Assembly (NCBI RefSeq): GCF_001642695.1
Contig: NZ_LWCC02000048.1
Span: 1 to 55,516, forward strand
Source of the DNA: Streptomyces chilikensis
Lineage (GTDB): Bacteria > Actinomycetota > Actinomycetes > Streptomycetales > Streptomycetaceae
Reading direction: 5' to 3'
Length of the DNA: 55,516 bases
The notes below the pieces were generated by a model. The model ran no database searches. It saw nothing but the letters and a program-made list of their open reading frames with translations, and was not told the origin of the DNA. Of the stretch, positions 25,330-34,270 are shown piece by piece. A program made the position numbers and the translations under genes. The stretch's first letter is position 1. Each line of letters begins with the position of its first letter.

Positions 25330-26007
25330 TCACGGTGCGGTCGGCAGACCGGCCAGCAGACTGCGCCGTGCGGATTCCACATGCTCTTCGGCCCGGCGGG
25401 CCAGCGTCCGGATGTCGCCGGAGCGCAGAAGAGCGGCCAGCTCGCGATGCTCGTCGACCACGCGTGCGCGGTAGTGGTCGTAGGCCACGTCGACGCGGCG
25501 CAGCTGGAACAGGTGCACCTGAGAGCGGATCGCCTCCCAGGCGGAGGTGAGCCTGCCGTTCCCGGCCGCGGCGTAGATCTGGTCGTGGAAGGCGATGTCC
25601 AGCGCCACCAGCCGGGGGGCGTCACCGCCCTCGGCGATCTCGGCCGCCATCTCGGCCACCAGCCGATCCAGCGCGGACAGCTGCTCCGCGGTCGCGGCTC
25701 GCCGCGCGGTGGTCGCGGCCAGGCGGTCCAACGCGGCCCGCAGCGCGTAGACCTCCTGCGCGTCCTCGGCCGTCACCCTGATGACGGTGGTGCCGCGGTG
25801 CCAGCCGCCACGCACCAACCCCTCATGCTCCAGCCGGGCCAGTCCTTCCCGGACCGAGCCACGGCTGACCCCGAGGCGTTCGGCCAACTCCACTTCGCGC
25901 AGTGGGGCTCCGGGCGGGAAGTGACCCGAGAAGATCGCGGCGCGCACCAGGTCGGCGGCTTCGTCGGCCAGCCCGCGCCGGGCGGCCTTCGGCAGTGCAG
26001 ATGACAT
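25330..26007 (-). CDS. GntR-family regulator with FCD effector domain
   Basis: A 225-residue FadR-type regulator. The winged HTH is GHFPPGAPLREVELAERLGVSRGSVREGLARLEHEGLV. The all-helical FCD domain has LRAALDRLAATTAR, LDIAFHDQIYAAAGN (Asp and His metal/ligand positions) and VDEHRELAALLRSGD with the next His. Such proteins bind small acids, often through a metal, and usually repress the adjacent operon. The ATG at 26007 begins MSSALPKAARRG. It is divergent from the VOC/SDR operon, and two related operator-like sites lie between the two starts, which supports direct control of that operon and itself. Confidence 0.9.
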   Translation of the reverse strand: MSSALPKAARRGLADEAADLVRAAIFSGHFPPGAPLREVELAERLGVSRGSVREGLARLEHEGLVRGGWHRGTTVIRVTAEDAQEVYALRAALDRLAATTARRAATAEQLSALDRLVAEMAAEIAEGGDAPRLVALDIAFHDQIYAAAGNGRLTSAWEAIRSQVHLFQLRRVDVAYDHYRARVVDEHRELAALLRSGDIRTLARRAEEHVESARRSLLAGLPTAP

Positions 26008-26013
26008 GCCGCC

Positions 26014-26031
26014 ATGTTGACATCCGGACAA
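26014..26031 (-). promoter_or_regulatory. Operator-like site 1 for the GntR regulator
   Basis: On the minus strand it reads TTGTCCGGATGTCAACAT. It agrees with site 2 (26083-26100) at 14 of 18 positions in inverted orientation. It lies within 25 bp of the regulator's start codon, fitting autorepression. Confidence 0.6.
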
Positions 26032-26082
26032 TCGCAACCACCAGACCGGCCAGGCGACTCGCCCCGGGCTTCCAGTCGACTC

Positions 26083-26100
26083 TTGTCCTAATGTTGACAT
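26083..26100 (+). promoter_or_regulatory. Operator-like site 2, upstream of the VOC gene
   Basis: TTGTCCTAATGTTGACAT, the inverted partner of site 1. It contains the inverted half-sites TGTC and GACA and an A/T-rich centre that may overlap the promoter of the VOC/SDR operon. Confidence 0.6.
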
Positions 26101-26157
26101 TGAAAGATCGGGTGGGTCAGGCTGCCCTGGCCGCCGACTCCACCAGAGGGGACCCCC

Positions 26158-26580
26158 ATGCCACGCCGACCCGCTTTCCACCTGGCCGTCCCGGTCGACG
26201 ACCTGGTCGCCGCCCGCGGCTTCTACGGACAGGTGCTGGGTCTGCCCGAGGGGCGCAGCGCCGACCACTGGGTGGACTGGAATCTCGAAGGCCACCAGTT
26301 GGTGACCCACCTGGTGCCGACCGTGCCGCAGCCGGCGGGTACCAGCGTGGTGGGACAGCACCGGGTGCCGATCCCGCACTACGGTCTCCTGCTGCCCGAA
26401 CAGTCCTTCCACCAGTTCGCCGAGCGGTTGCGAGCCGCGGGGGTTCGCTTCGACATCGAACCGCATCGCCGCTTTCCCGGTGAACCCGGCGAACAGTGGA
26501 CCATGTTCTTCCGCGACCCCGCAGGCAACGCCCTGGAGTTCAAGTCCTTCCGTGACGAGTCGATGGTGTTCGCCCGATGA
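26158..26580 (+). CDS. VOC-family (glyoxalase/dioxygenase superfamily) protein
   Basis: A 140-residue single-unit VOC protein. It starts FHLAVPVDDLVAARGFYGQVLGL, the standard first beta-alpha-beta with the metal-ligand His, and closes with FFRDPAGNALEFKSF, carrying the final Glu ligand. Between them DWNLEGHQLVTHLVP and HYGLLLPEQSFHQFAERLRAAGVRF fit the fold. It could be a lyase, isomerase or resistance protein; the exact reaction is not readable. The ATG at 26158 follows GAGGGGA. Its TGA overlaps the ATG of the SDR gene (ATGA), so the two are translationally coupled. It is likely repressed by the divergent GntR regulator. Confidence 0.87.
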   Translation: MPRRPAFHLAVPVDDLVAARGFYGQVLGLPEGRSADHWVDWNLEGHQLVTHLVPTVPQPAGTSVVGQHRVPIPHYGLLLPEQSFHQFAERLRAAGVRFDIEPHRRFPGEPGEQWTMFFRDPAGNALEFKSFRDESMVFAR

Positions 26581-27338
26581 GGGGCGTGCTCGTCACCGGT
26601 GGATCGCGGGGCATCGGCCGCGCCGTCGCGAGGGCCTTCGCCGCCGGCGGTGACCGTGTCGCGGTGCAGTACGCCGGTCGCCGTGCGGACGCCGAACGGA
26701 CGGTGCGCGAGCTTCCCGGCACCGGGCACACGCTGCTGCAGGCCGACCTGGGCGAGCCAGGTGCGGCCGAGCGGACCGTGGCCGAGGCGGTGGCCGCGCT
26801 CGGTGCCGTGGACGTGCTGGTGAACAACGCGGCCGTGGCACCCGCGGCGGACACCCGGCACCCCATCGCCGAGACCCCGCTGGAGCACTGGCAGCAGGTC
26901 TGGCGGCGGATGGTCGACATCAACCTGCTGGGCGCGGCCGACTTGTGCTGGGCCACAGCCCACCACCTCGTCGACCGGGGCACCGGCGGGGCGATCGTGA
27001 ACATCGGCTCGCGCGGCGCGTTCCGGGGCGAACCCGATTACCCCGCCTACGGGGCCACCAAGGCCGCCCTGCACGCCCTCGGTCAGTCACTGGCCGTGGC
27101 CCTGGCTCCGCACGGCATCGCGGTCACCTCCGTCGCGCCCGGGTTCGTGGCCACCGAACGGCAGACGGGGAAGTTGTCCGGCCCGGAAGGGGAACGTCTG
27201 CGCGTGGAGAGCCCCTTCGGGCGCGTCGGCACCCCGGAAGAGGTCGCCGCCACGGTGCATTTCCTCGCCTCCCCGGCCGCGGCATGGGCCTCGGGAACCA
27301 TCGTCGACCTCAACGGCGCGTCTCACCTGCGCACGTGA
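26577..27338 (+). CDS. Short-chain dehydrogenase/reductase
   Basis: A 253-residue classical SDR. The dinucleotide site is TGGSRGIG (residues 7-14), followed by NNAAV, catalytic Ser145 in NIGSRGAF, and the YxxxK pair as YGATK (Tyr158, Lys162). The post-catalytic stretch SVAPGFVATE and the C-terminal SGTIVDLNG are standard. After the glycine motif the acidic NAD-selecting residue is not obvious; AGRRADAER carries arginines that suggest NADP. The start ATG overlaps the VOC stop. Together with the VOC enzyme it forms a small catabolic or detoxification operon under the GntR regulator. Confidence 0.92.
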   Translation: MRGVLVTGGSRGIGRAVARAFAAGGDRVAVQYAGRRADAERTVRELPGTGHTLLQADLGEPGAAERTVAEAVAALGAVDVLVNNAAVAPAADTRHPIAETPLEHWQQVWRRMVDINLLGAADLCWATAHHLVDRGTGGAIVNIGSRGAFRGEPDYPAYGATKAALHALGQSLAVALAPHGIAVTSVAPGFVATERQTGKLSGPEGERLRVESPFGRVGTPEEVAATVHFLASPAAAWASGTIVDLNGASHLRT

Positions 27339-27717
27339 CACCCAACCGCGCGAGAGAAGAACGGCGCGCGTGTGGGGCCCCGCCCACGCAGGGCAGCAGC
27401 TCGGCCTGGAGGTGACAGTGCGGGGGAAGCTGGGACCGCTGAGAACGAAGATGGCCGAGCTCGTCGATCGCGGCGGTACGGGCCCCACGGCGAACGCAGC
27501 CTGACTCACCCCGCCGTCGTCGCCCTCGACCGACTCGGCATGACCGCTGCCCGAGCGACAGGAGTTGTCGCGCTCGGAGGTCCTGGCGCCGGCCTCGGCC
27601 GCACTCCGTGCCGCCGAGGCCGATCACCTCCCGCTCGAGCCGGCCGGCATCGGACCGTTCCTGCCGCGTTACGTGCCCCTGCAGCAGGATCTCCCGGGCG
27701 GATGCGCCTCTTCGGAC
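27339..27717. other. Gap between the SDR and DUF6493 genes, possible gene remnant
   Basis: About 380 bp between convergent genes. A plus-strand frame around 27570-27700 has coding-like composition (ALRAAEADHLPLEPAGIGPF), but it has no start and is not a family I recognise. No strong terminator is visible. Confidence 0.35.
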
Positions 27718-30222
27718 CTACGTGCCGGCAAGTGCTGCGCGTAGGCGACGGGCCTGGCTCACCAGCCGTGAGCTGCCCCGCCGGGCGGCTATCGGGTCGA
27801 GTCCGGGTATTACGCCCTGGGCTCCGGTGCGTTCGGCGCACTCGGCGGCGACGGTGAGCAGTTCGCCGAGGCCACGGGACTCGGCGGGGGAGAGGTCTTT
27901 GGACAGGAGCGGTGGCAGCGCGTCACGCAGCACGGTCCAGACGGTGCGGTACGCGCCGGTGGACGCGGCCGTTCCCAGGGACTCCGCCAGGCGGCTCGGA
28001 GCGACGATCCCGATGAGCATCAGCGCACCGAGGTCGGTGGCGAGCGCACCGGGATCCAGCTTCTTCTGTGCCGCCAACAGCAGCAGTGCGTCGACCGCGG
28101 CGATTCTGTCCTCCTGGCGCTGGACGCCGAGCCCGCCGGCCACCACCAGGGACGTCGCGGGCCCGCTCGCGCCGGGTGACTGCGCGAGCAAGGGCAGGAC
28201 GGAGCAGACGTCCGGATCTTTCTCGGGATACCGGGCGCAGGGCAGGACGTGCTGTATCAGCCGCAGAGCTATGAGTTCGGGGTGTTCGGGCAGGAGGGCG
28301 GGCCAGTGGGTCTGCTGGACGGCCGCGGTGGCGGCGCACCAGCACCGGTGGTGGGAACCGAGTGCCGGACTCCCCAGCTCACGGAAAGCGAGTGGGAACA
28401 TGTGCAAGGCGGTGATCTCGCCGGACCGGACGACCGGTGTCGTCCGGTCCGTCACCGCGCGGTGCAGGACCGTGCCGGTGAGGCCGCCGGTCCGCAGCCA
28501 GTCGGCGAGCCGCCGCCCCTCCGGCGTGCCCAGCAGTGCGGCCCGCTCGGCGGCGGCCTCGGCGGCCGCCCGGTCCGTGGTGCGCACCCGCAGCAGGGCC
28601 TGTGCGAAGTCGCACGCTCCGACGTGGGCGCCCAGCCGCTGGTACGTCTTCAGCCGGTCGGTCAGTTCTCCTGGCTCCAGCAGCCCGTTGTCCCAGCTCG
28701 GCGTCGACAGCAGGAACGGCTGCGGATCGGTGAGCAACCTGTGGGCGATCTCCCAGAAGCGGGCCCGGAAGGGGCCGTCCGGGAGGCATCCGGCATGCGC
28801 GCCCCCGCCGTCGAGCACTGCCTTCGCGGTGCGCGGTGTGATCCGCTGGTGGAGGCCGGCGAGGACCAGGTCGAGGGCGAGTCGCGGGGTGAAGCGGACA
28901 TGGGAGGGGGCGAAGGCGGAGGGGACCGAGTCGTCGGGGAGAGGCCGGCGGCAGGTGCGGGACCACCACCGCGTCGCCGCTACCGGCTCGAGCGCCTCCA
29001 GCAGTGCTGCTCGATCCTCATGGGCCCAGCGCACCAGTCCGTCCAGGGTCCGCTCGAAGTCGGCGACGGGCAGGATGCCGTGGGAGGCCAGCAGCGCGCC
29101 GGTCTCCTCGGCCGTCTCCGCCACTGAGGCCGGCGGCGACGCGAGCGCGACCGGGGACGGAACGGGCGGCAGCGTGTCCTCGCCGGCCGCCTGCAGAGCT
29201 TCTTCCGCTCCGGTTCCCAGGGCTTCGACCACTCGGGTGCGCAGGCCGGGGGCGATGGGCGCGGCCGAGGTGAGGATCTCTTCACGCGAGAGGGCGTCGG
29301 TCAGATGTGTCCCGTGCCGCTCGATCAGCTTCAGGGCCCGTTCCTGGGCTTCGGTGTCCTCGTGGGTGAGGGCGTGGGACGCGGCCGGGAGCAGTGCGTC
29401 GGCTGTGGCGGTGTCGCGGGTGACCACTTTGTCCAGCAGTTTCAGCTGAGCTCGGACCAGGTTCTTCTCCGGCCGGGTGAGCACCGCTCGCGTCATGTCG
29501 GCAAGGTCATGCGTCGGCAGGGAGCCGGTCAGGGCGAGCTCGGCGAGGACGGACTGGACGTGGACGGCGACGGGCTGGAGCGCGTCGGCGGCCAGGGCCA
29601 GCCAGTCGGCGACACGGCCGGCGTGCTCCTCGGCGGACAGATCGAGGTCGAGCAGCAGCCGGTGGAACACCCGCTGGTCCACTGCCGTGCCGCCGCGCAA
29701 CAGCCGCCCCAGACATCCGTCGACCATGGTGGCGCGGTCGAGCGTGCCTTCTGCGGTGAGCCTCGCGAGAGCGAGAAGCCAGGGATTGTCCTTGTTGGAG
29801 TGACCGCTGTTCAGCGCCTGGCCAGTCCCCCCTGCCGTGAAGAGGCCGGCCACCATGGGCCTGAGGTAGGGCGACTGTCTCAACCGCTCGGCGATCCGGT
29901 GCGCCAGCTCCGTCAGCCATTCGGCGGGGCGCTCCTCGAGCATGGGGATGAATCTCTTCTCCGCCACCCACATGCGCTCCCAGCCGGAAGCTGTGAGCCA
30001 GGACGCGACGGCCGCCGCTCCGCTCTGGCCGGCGACGCCCGCCACCAGCAGCGCAGGAGAGGCCGCTTGGAGCTGCGGCGTCACCCAGGCGTCGCGGAAC
30101 TCCTTGCGCAACGCCTTCAGCGCCGGCAGTTCCCCGCGCCGTTCGGCGGCCGTCATGCCGTTCACGATCGTCACCACGTCGTCCGTCCGCCCGCCGCGCA
30201 CCGCTTCGATCAGCTTGCTCAA
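27718..30222 (-). CDS. DUF6493-family protein
   Basis: An 834-residue largely helical protein, matching the DUF6493 family found beside SWIM zinc-finger genes in Streptomyces. The start LSKLIEAVRGGRTDDVVTIVNGMTAAERRGELPALKALRKEFR is typical. The TTG at 30222 was chosen because GAGAGGA lies upstream and TTGA overlaps the SWIM stop codon, giving translational coupling. The body consists of repeated helical segments, with no catalytic motif, signal peptide or membrane segment. The function is unknown. It is intact although its SWIM partner upstream carries several frameshifts. Confidence 0.78.
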   Translation of the reverse strand: MSKLIEAVRGGRTDDVVTIVNGMTAAERRGELPALKALRKEFRDAWVTPQLQAASPALLVAGVAGQSGAAAVASWLTASGWERMWVAEKRFIPMLEERPAEWLTELAHRIAERLRQSPYLRPMVAGLFTAGGTGQALNSGHSNKDNPWLLALARLTAEGTLDRATMVDGCLGRLLRGGTAVDQRVFHRLLLDLDLSAEEHAGRVADWLALAADALQPVAVHVQSVLAELALTGSLPTHDLADMTRAVLTRPEKNLVRAQLKLLDKVVTRDTATADALLPAASHALTHEDTEAQERALKLIERHGTHLTDALSREEILTSAAPIAPGLRTRVVEALGTGAEEALQAAGEDTLPPVPSPVALASPPASVAETAEETGALLASHGILPVADFERTLDGLVRWAHEDRAALLEALEPVAATRWWSRTCRRPLPDDSVPSAFAPSHVRFTPRLALDLVLAGLHQRITPRTAKAVLDGGGAHAGCLPDGPFRARFWEIAHRLLTDPQPFLLSTPSWDNGLLEPGELTDRLKTYQRLGAHVGACDFAQALLRVRTTDRAAAEAAAERAALLGTPEGRRLADWLRTGGLTGTVLHRAVTDRTTPVVRSGEITALHMFPLAFRELGSPALGSHHRCWCAATAAVQQTHWPALLPEHPELIALRLIQHVLPCARYPEKDPDVCSVLPLLAQSPGASGPATSLVVAGGLGVQRQEDRIAAVDALLLLAAQKKLDPGALATDLGALMLIGIVAPSRLAESLGTAASTGAYRTVWTVLRDALPPLLSKDLSPAESRGLGELLTVAAECAERTGAQGVIPGLDPIAARRGSSRLVSQARRLRAALAGT

Positions 30223-31585
30223 CTGTTCCTCTCCCGTCGTGCCATGCGTACCGCCAGCGCGTGCTTGCAGGGGCCGCGTCCGCCCCGGTATCTCGCCCAC
30301 CACAGGCAGCTGCACCTCAAGACGCCGGCGTCCTCGCGCACCCGGTGGGTGTGGCCGTCCTCGGCCGTGACGGTGCCCATCGCGCCGTCCAGCGTCACGG
30401 CACCGGCCGACAGCAGGGCACGGGCATGCCGCAGCCTCGGGTTGTGACGCTCGGCGAGACCGGAGTCGTAGGGCAGCTGCCGGTGGAAATAGGCGGCTTC
30501 GGCCGTGTCGTAACCCACCCGGCCGGAGGTCGCCAGGCGCATCAGCGCCGACCGGACCCGCGCGGTGGTCACCCCGCAGGCCGCGGCCAGAGCACTCACG
30601 TCGATCCGCGGTTCCCACGCCAGCAGCACGGCCACCAGTTCCGCGTCCTGGACGGTCTCGTCGTCGGCCAGTGCCTCCAGTACGCCGCCCTCACCGGAGA
30701 AACCCCTTGCGGGGTCCGGGGAGAGAGTGAGCGTCAGGCGCATGCCCGGCAGAACCGCTTCCCAGGCACTCGCGGTGGCCGCCCGGCCGTCCCCCACGGG
30801 ACCGTAGACACGCAGCGCGGTAGCGTGCCGCAGCACACGGTGAAACGCGGCCAGCCGCTCCGGTCCGGGCAGGCACACCGCTCCTGGTGCGGGACACGTG
30901 GTGGGCCTGGGCCCTGCCGGGCCAGCACGAACCAAACGGGGCCGCGCGGTTCTCTTCCACCGCTGTGAGGAAGGGACCGCAGGAATCGGACTGCTTCGGA
31001 CGCGGGCAGTTCGGCACGCAGGTCGAACCCGGAGGCGATCGCCTGCGCCTCCGCGAAGCCGCGCAACCACCGGTCGGGCAGGGGCACCTTCTTCTCCACC
31101 ACCGCGCCGCCCAGTGTGGTCACCGTCAACTCGTCAGGCCCCACCCGCAGATGGACCGGATCGCGTGGGGCCGACGCGCGTGAGCGCCTCACGTAACGGG
31201 TTGTTGACGTCGAAGTTGCTGGTGCCGTGCCCGATCTCTCCTCCGTCGAGTGCGTCTGCCAGCACGTCGAGCCGTGCGTAGACACCGCAGCAGCCGGAGA
31301 ACGACTCGAAGCGGAGCCGGTCGCCGTTGCCGGTCGCCACCGGGTCCAGCCAAGCCGGTAGGTGAGGCCGGTAGTAGCGGGCGCGGCGGGGATGTCGGCC
31401 ACCGAGAGCAGGCCGGCGGCGGCTGCCTGGGGACTGGTGAGGAAACCCGAGAAGAACCGGGGATGGTCCTGGAAGCCGGAGGGCGTCGCGCCTCGGGAGG
31501 TCTCCAGCCCCAAGAGGCTTCCGTCCGCCGAGGCTTCGAACGCGGAGAAACGCGCATAGGCGAGGGTCCCCGATGATCGCGTCAT
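30219..31585 (-). pseudogene. SWIM zinc-finger protein gene, frameshifted at three places
   Basis: Reading from 31585, the family sequence starts MTRSSGTLAYARFSAFEASADGS and continues through HPRFFSGFLTSPQAAAAGLLSVADI. It then shifts frame to VATGNGDRLRFESFSGCCGV and NFDVNNPLREALTRVG (31134-31340). It shifts again to HLRVGPDELTVTTLGGAVVEKKVPLPDRWLRGFAEAQ. A third shift leads to PAPGAVCLPGPERLAAFHRVLRHA and the C-terminus. The zinc-binding SWIM motif CSCLWWARYRGGRGPCKHA is near the end. Each segment is well conserved, so decay is recent. Alternatively some shifts could be sequencing errors. Confidence 0.82.
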
Positions 31586-31689
31586 GGAGGAGACACTAGA
31601 GGCGACCACCGACAATGCCCTGATCAAGCCCTCGCGGCCGGCACTCGAACGAAGAGAGCCCACCGGTCCGGGTCCGCCTTTGCCTCAAT

Positions 31690-32631
31690 TCAGAGTGGAT
31701 CGCGTTCTTCACTCTCGAGAAAGAACCTCACACGCGGTACCAGGAAAGCGAACGGCTCGGCGTTTCCGACGAGAGCACTGGCCGCTGCGGACACGACCGG
31801 CCCGGAAAGAGCTGTGCAGGAATCGAGTGGGATACCGAGAGAGATCTCCTGCCGGGTCACCTGTCCGTGCCACGGTTGAACCGAGAGCGCACGGTCCTGA
31901 GGCACGCAGTAGGCGAGCATCCTCCCGTAGTCGGGAAAAGCGCGTCGCCAGGGTCCATCCGTCGGCCACTCGGGCAGCGGAACGAGGTGGGCCTCGGCGT
32001 CCGGGGCGGTACCGCGCCCCGGAGCCAGAAGGAGATCGATCCGATCGTCCTGCGCAACGAGTATCGAAGCTCGATCAAGAACGTGCATGGGCAACCCCTC
32101 GGCGACCATGCGCGCACCGAGGGCGTGCACCGTGCGATCGACAGCGGTACTGAGGAAGTAGACGCCCAGGGAACCTGTGCGGGGGTGGCGCACGTAGATC
32201 CGCCAGTTGCTCTGCAGCGGGGAGGGCAGGAGCCGCCGCCACCGGCCGAGCAGCGCTGGCCCCAGATGTCCATGGCGGTAACTCAGGAAGGTCACCATCG
32301 CCTGGTCGCCGCTCTTGCCGAGACGCTGCAGTTCCAGGCCGGGTGGGACCAGGGGTGCGATGCGGTGAGCATCGACCACGTAGTTGACGTAGACGACGTC
32401 GGTCACGTCGCTGACAAAGACCATTGAGGGGATGCGCTCACACAGCCTCCGCAGCAGTCGGCTGTCGGCCACCCGGTTCAGCGGTGCGGCGAGCCGGCCT
32501 CGCGGATGAACCCACGGTGCGTACCGCCCGTACCTGGTCTGCCGGCGAGTGCGACGCAATGAACGCTCGGCGGCCCAAGCGGCCAGGCCGACCGACAGGA
32601 CGGAGCCGAGCACGGCGAGGAGCGTGAACAT
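31690..32631 (-). CDS. DUF2071 (YqjF-like) family protein
   Basis: A 313-residue protein. After an N-terminal hydrophobic segment (FTLLAVLGSVLSVGLAAWAA) and an Arg-rich linker, residues about 75-300 follow the YqjF/DUF2071 pattern: VYVNYVVDAHRIAPLVPPGLEL, MVTFLSYRHGHLGPALLGRW, NWRIYVRHPRTGSLGVYFLSTAVDR, MVAEGLPMHVLDRA. The fold is related to acetoacetate decarboxylase, but the catalytic Lys context is not evident. The membrane anchor is an addition to the usual family length. The ATG at 32631 is the first codon of the frame. It stands alone with gaps on both sides. Confidence 0.72.
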   Translation of the reverse strand: MFTLLAVLGSVLSVGLAAWAAERSLRRTRRQTRYGRYAPWVHPRGRLAAPLNRVADSRLLRRLCERIPSMVFVSDVTDVVYVNYVVDAHRIAPLVPPGLELQRLGKSGDQAMVTFLSYRHGHLGPALLGRWRRLLPSPLQSNWRIYVRHPRTGSLGVYFLSTAVDRTVHALGARMVAEGLPMHVLDRASILVAQDDRIDLLLAPGRGTAPDAEAHLVPLPEWPTDGPWRRAFPDYGRMLAYCVPQDRALSVQPWHGQVTRQEISLGIPLDSCTALSGPVVSAAASALVGNAEPFAFLVPRVRFFLESEERDPL

Positions 32632-32951
32632 GAAGGCAGTATGGCAACCGCGGCGAATCCGGCTTCGGCCGCCAGGGACGTGGCATGCGATCTCACCCCA
32701 GTACTCGGGCCACGTTCGTGAGCCGGAGCCCGCGCCTGCCAGTGGCCTTCCGCGGTGAGCAATCCGGTATGGGTCCGCCCGCCGACGTTGTCGTCGGTCG
32801 ACTGGGCCCCCAGCCGATTGCCGGTCTCCTGGGAGCTGCCGGTCACCTGTCTCCCGACAACGGACCCGGCGGGGTAGGTCCGAAGGATTACGCCCCGCCG
32901 ATGAAGGCAGAAACGTGTCGCGAAGCGCGGGCGGCCTTCCCGCTCAGCATC
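32632..32951. other. Gap between the DUF2071 and HxlR genes
   Basis: About 320 bp. It should contain the DUF2071 promoter. Open frames are short and lack family features. Nothing else stands out. Confidence 0.35.
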
Positions 32952-33323
32952 TCACCTGGCGTCGAAGGACTCCCGTGCCTTTTCGATCTGGGGCATGTAT
33001 GTCCGTACCCAGTCCAGGAGGACATCGACGGGCGGGCGCATGGTCTTCCCCAGCGGAGCGACCCGGTACTCCACTGCGACCGGCCTGGAGCTCACGACCT
33101 CGCGCTCGATGATGCCGTTGCGCTCCAGTCGGCGCAGGGTGGCAGTCAGCGACTTCTGTGTGACCGAGGGAATCGCACGGCGCAGCTCGTTGAACCGGCG
33201 CGGTCCCTCGCACAGCTCGCTGAGCACGCTCAAGGACCACTTGTCCAGTACTTGGTCGAGCAGTTCGCGGTGGGGCGCCGGGATGCTCAGTTCGTCGTCG
33301 TGGGAAGAGGCGGTATCGGTCAT
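32952..33323 (-). CDS. HxlR-family transcriptional regulator
   Basis: A 123-residue winged-helix regulator. DKWSLSVLSELCEGPRRFNELRRAIPSVTQKSLTATLRRLERNGIIEREV is the HxlR core, followed by EYRVAPLGKTMRPPVDVLLDWV. The N-terminus (MTDTASSHDDEL) lacks the redox-sensing Cys found in some members; the only Cys is in SELCEG. It is divergent from the RidA gene with a 79-bp gap, so it probably controls that gene and itself. Confidence 0.9.
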   Translation of the reverse strand: MTDTASSHDDELSIPAPHRELLDQVLDKWSLSVLSELCEGPRRFNELRRAIPSVTQKSLTATLRRLERNGIIEREVVSSRPVAVEYRVAPLGKTMRPPVDVLLDWVRTYMPQIEKARESFDAR

Positions 33324-33402
33324 GAAACCTGGTCTCGTTGAAGTGTCCTGTGACTCCTAGGTATCAAAGGTATACGAGGTCCGTCACCGGAAGGAGACCA
33401 CC
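33324..33402. promoter_or_regulatory. HxlR/RidA divergent promoter
   Basis: TAGGTATCAAAGGTATACGA (33358-33377) holds two AGGTAT units nine bases apart and the near-palindrome GTATAC. This is the likely HxlR operator and -10 area. GGAAGGAG follows nine bases before the RidA ATG. Confidence 0.5.
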
Positions 33403-33813
33403 ATGTCCGTCCAACGTTTCACCCCCCAGGGCTTGCTGCAGCCCGCGCCTTACCATCACGTCGCCGTCGGCACCGGCAGCAGACACGTCCACGTCAGCGG
33501 GCAGACTTCCAGCCTCGCGGACGGGACCCCCGTCGCGCCGGGAGATCTCTCCGGGCAGGTCGCGCAGGCGCTGCGGAACACCGCACGCGGTCTCGCCGGG
33601 GCCGGCGCGACGTTCGACGACGTGGTCCGACTGACCGTCTACGTCACCCAGTGGAAGCCGGAGAAGATGGGCGCCTTCATGGCGGGCGTCGAAAGCGTCG
33701 CGGACGAGATCGGGCTGCCCCAGCCCCTCCCCCCGGCGTCACTCATCGGCGTCGACTGCCTCTTCGACCCGGGCGTCCTCGTCGAAATCGAAGCCACCGC
33801 CCTCGTCGACTGA
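33403..33813 (+). CDS. RidA family protein
   Basis: A 136-residue RidA/YjgF-like protein. HVHVSGQTSSLADGTPVAPGDLSGQVAQALRNTARGLAGAGATFDDVVRLTVYVTQW matches the core strands and helix, and VDCLFDPGVLVEIEATALV is the closing strand. Canonical RidA has an Arg in the last region for the imine deaminase reaction; here the site reads CLFDPGVLVE without it, so it may belong to a non-deaminating subgroup. The ATG follows GGAAGGAG. Its expression is probably set by the divergent HxlR regulator. Confidence 0.9.
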   Translation: MSVQRFTPQGLLQPAPYHHVAVGTGSRHVHVSGQTSSLADGTPVAPGDLSGQVAQALRNTARGLAGAGATFDDVVRLTVYVTQWKPEKMGAFMAGVESVADEIGLPQPLPPASLIGVDCLFDPGVLVEIEATALVD

Positions 33814-34270
33814 CCGACCGCTTGCACAGGCCCGCCCACCTGTGGCAGGTCCAGAACTCAGCTCTCTACCGACGCGCTTGTGGAAGGGCTTCGCATATCC
33901 CAGCCGAGCGAGGACGCTCGGCCCGACCATCCCGGTTCAGCGCGGGAACACCCGCCCGACCGACGCTTTCGCTGTTCGAGGGCACACGGCGCGACGCAGC
34001 TGTGCGCCGTTTCAGCCCAGAAAGGGAGTAACCGCTACCGGGCCGGCTGGTCGAAGCGGCCCAGTACGTGAACCGGTGCGGGCACGCCAACTCGTGGCTC
34101 ACGTGCAGGGGCTGTCGGAACGCCCCACCGAGATGCCGCCCCGCTGCGGCATGCGAGGACCGGCGCATTCCACACGAATGATCAGGACAAGACGACCCCT
34201 CCCTGTACGAGGCGGTCGTCGTCAGAGCGGCACACCGTGGCCGCACCTTATGGGAAAAGGATCAATAGCC
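33814..34270. other. Gap between the RidA and SKLP-like genes
   Basis: About 460 bp. An 8-bp stem at 33903-33922 is the only structured element. The rest should include the promoter of the secreted protein gene; AAAAGGATC precedes its ATG. No gene was found. Confidence 0.4.
33903..33922 (+). terminator. Stem-loop downstream of ridA
   Basis: GCCGAGCG (33903-33910) pairs exactly with CGCTCGGC (33915-33922) around AGGA, about 90 bases after the RidA stop. Confidence 0.5.

Noticed and set aside
18520-27338. A natural-product biosynthetic gene cluster
   Set aside because: No PKS, NRPS, terpene or RiPP core enzyme is present; the genes look like small catabolic or detoxification units with regulators.
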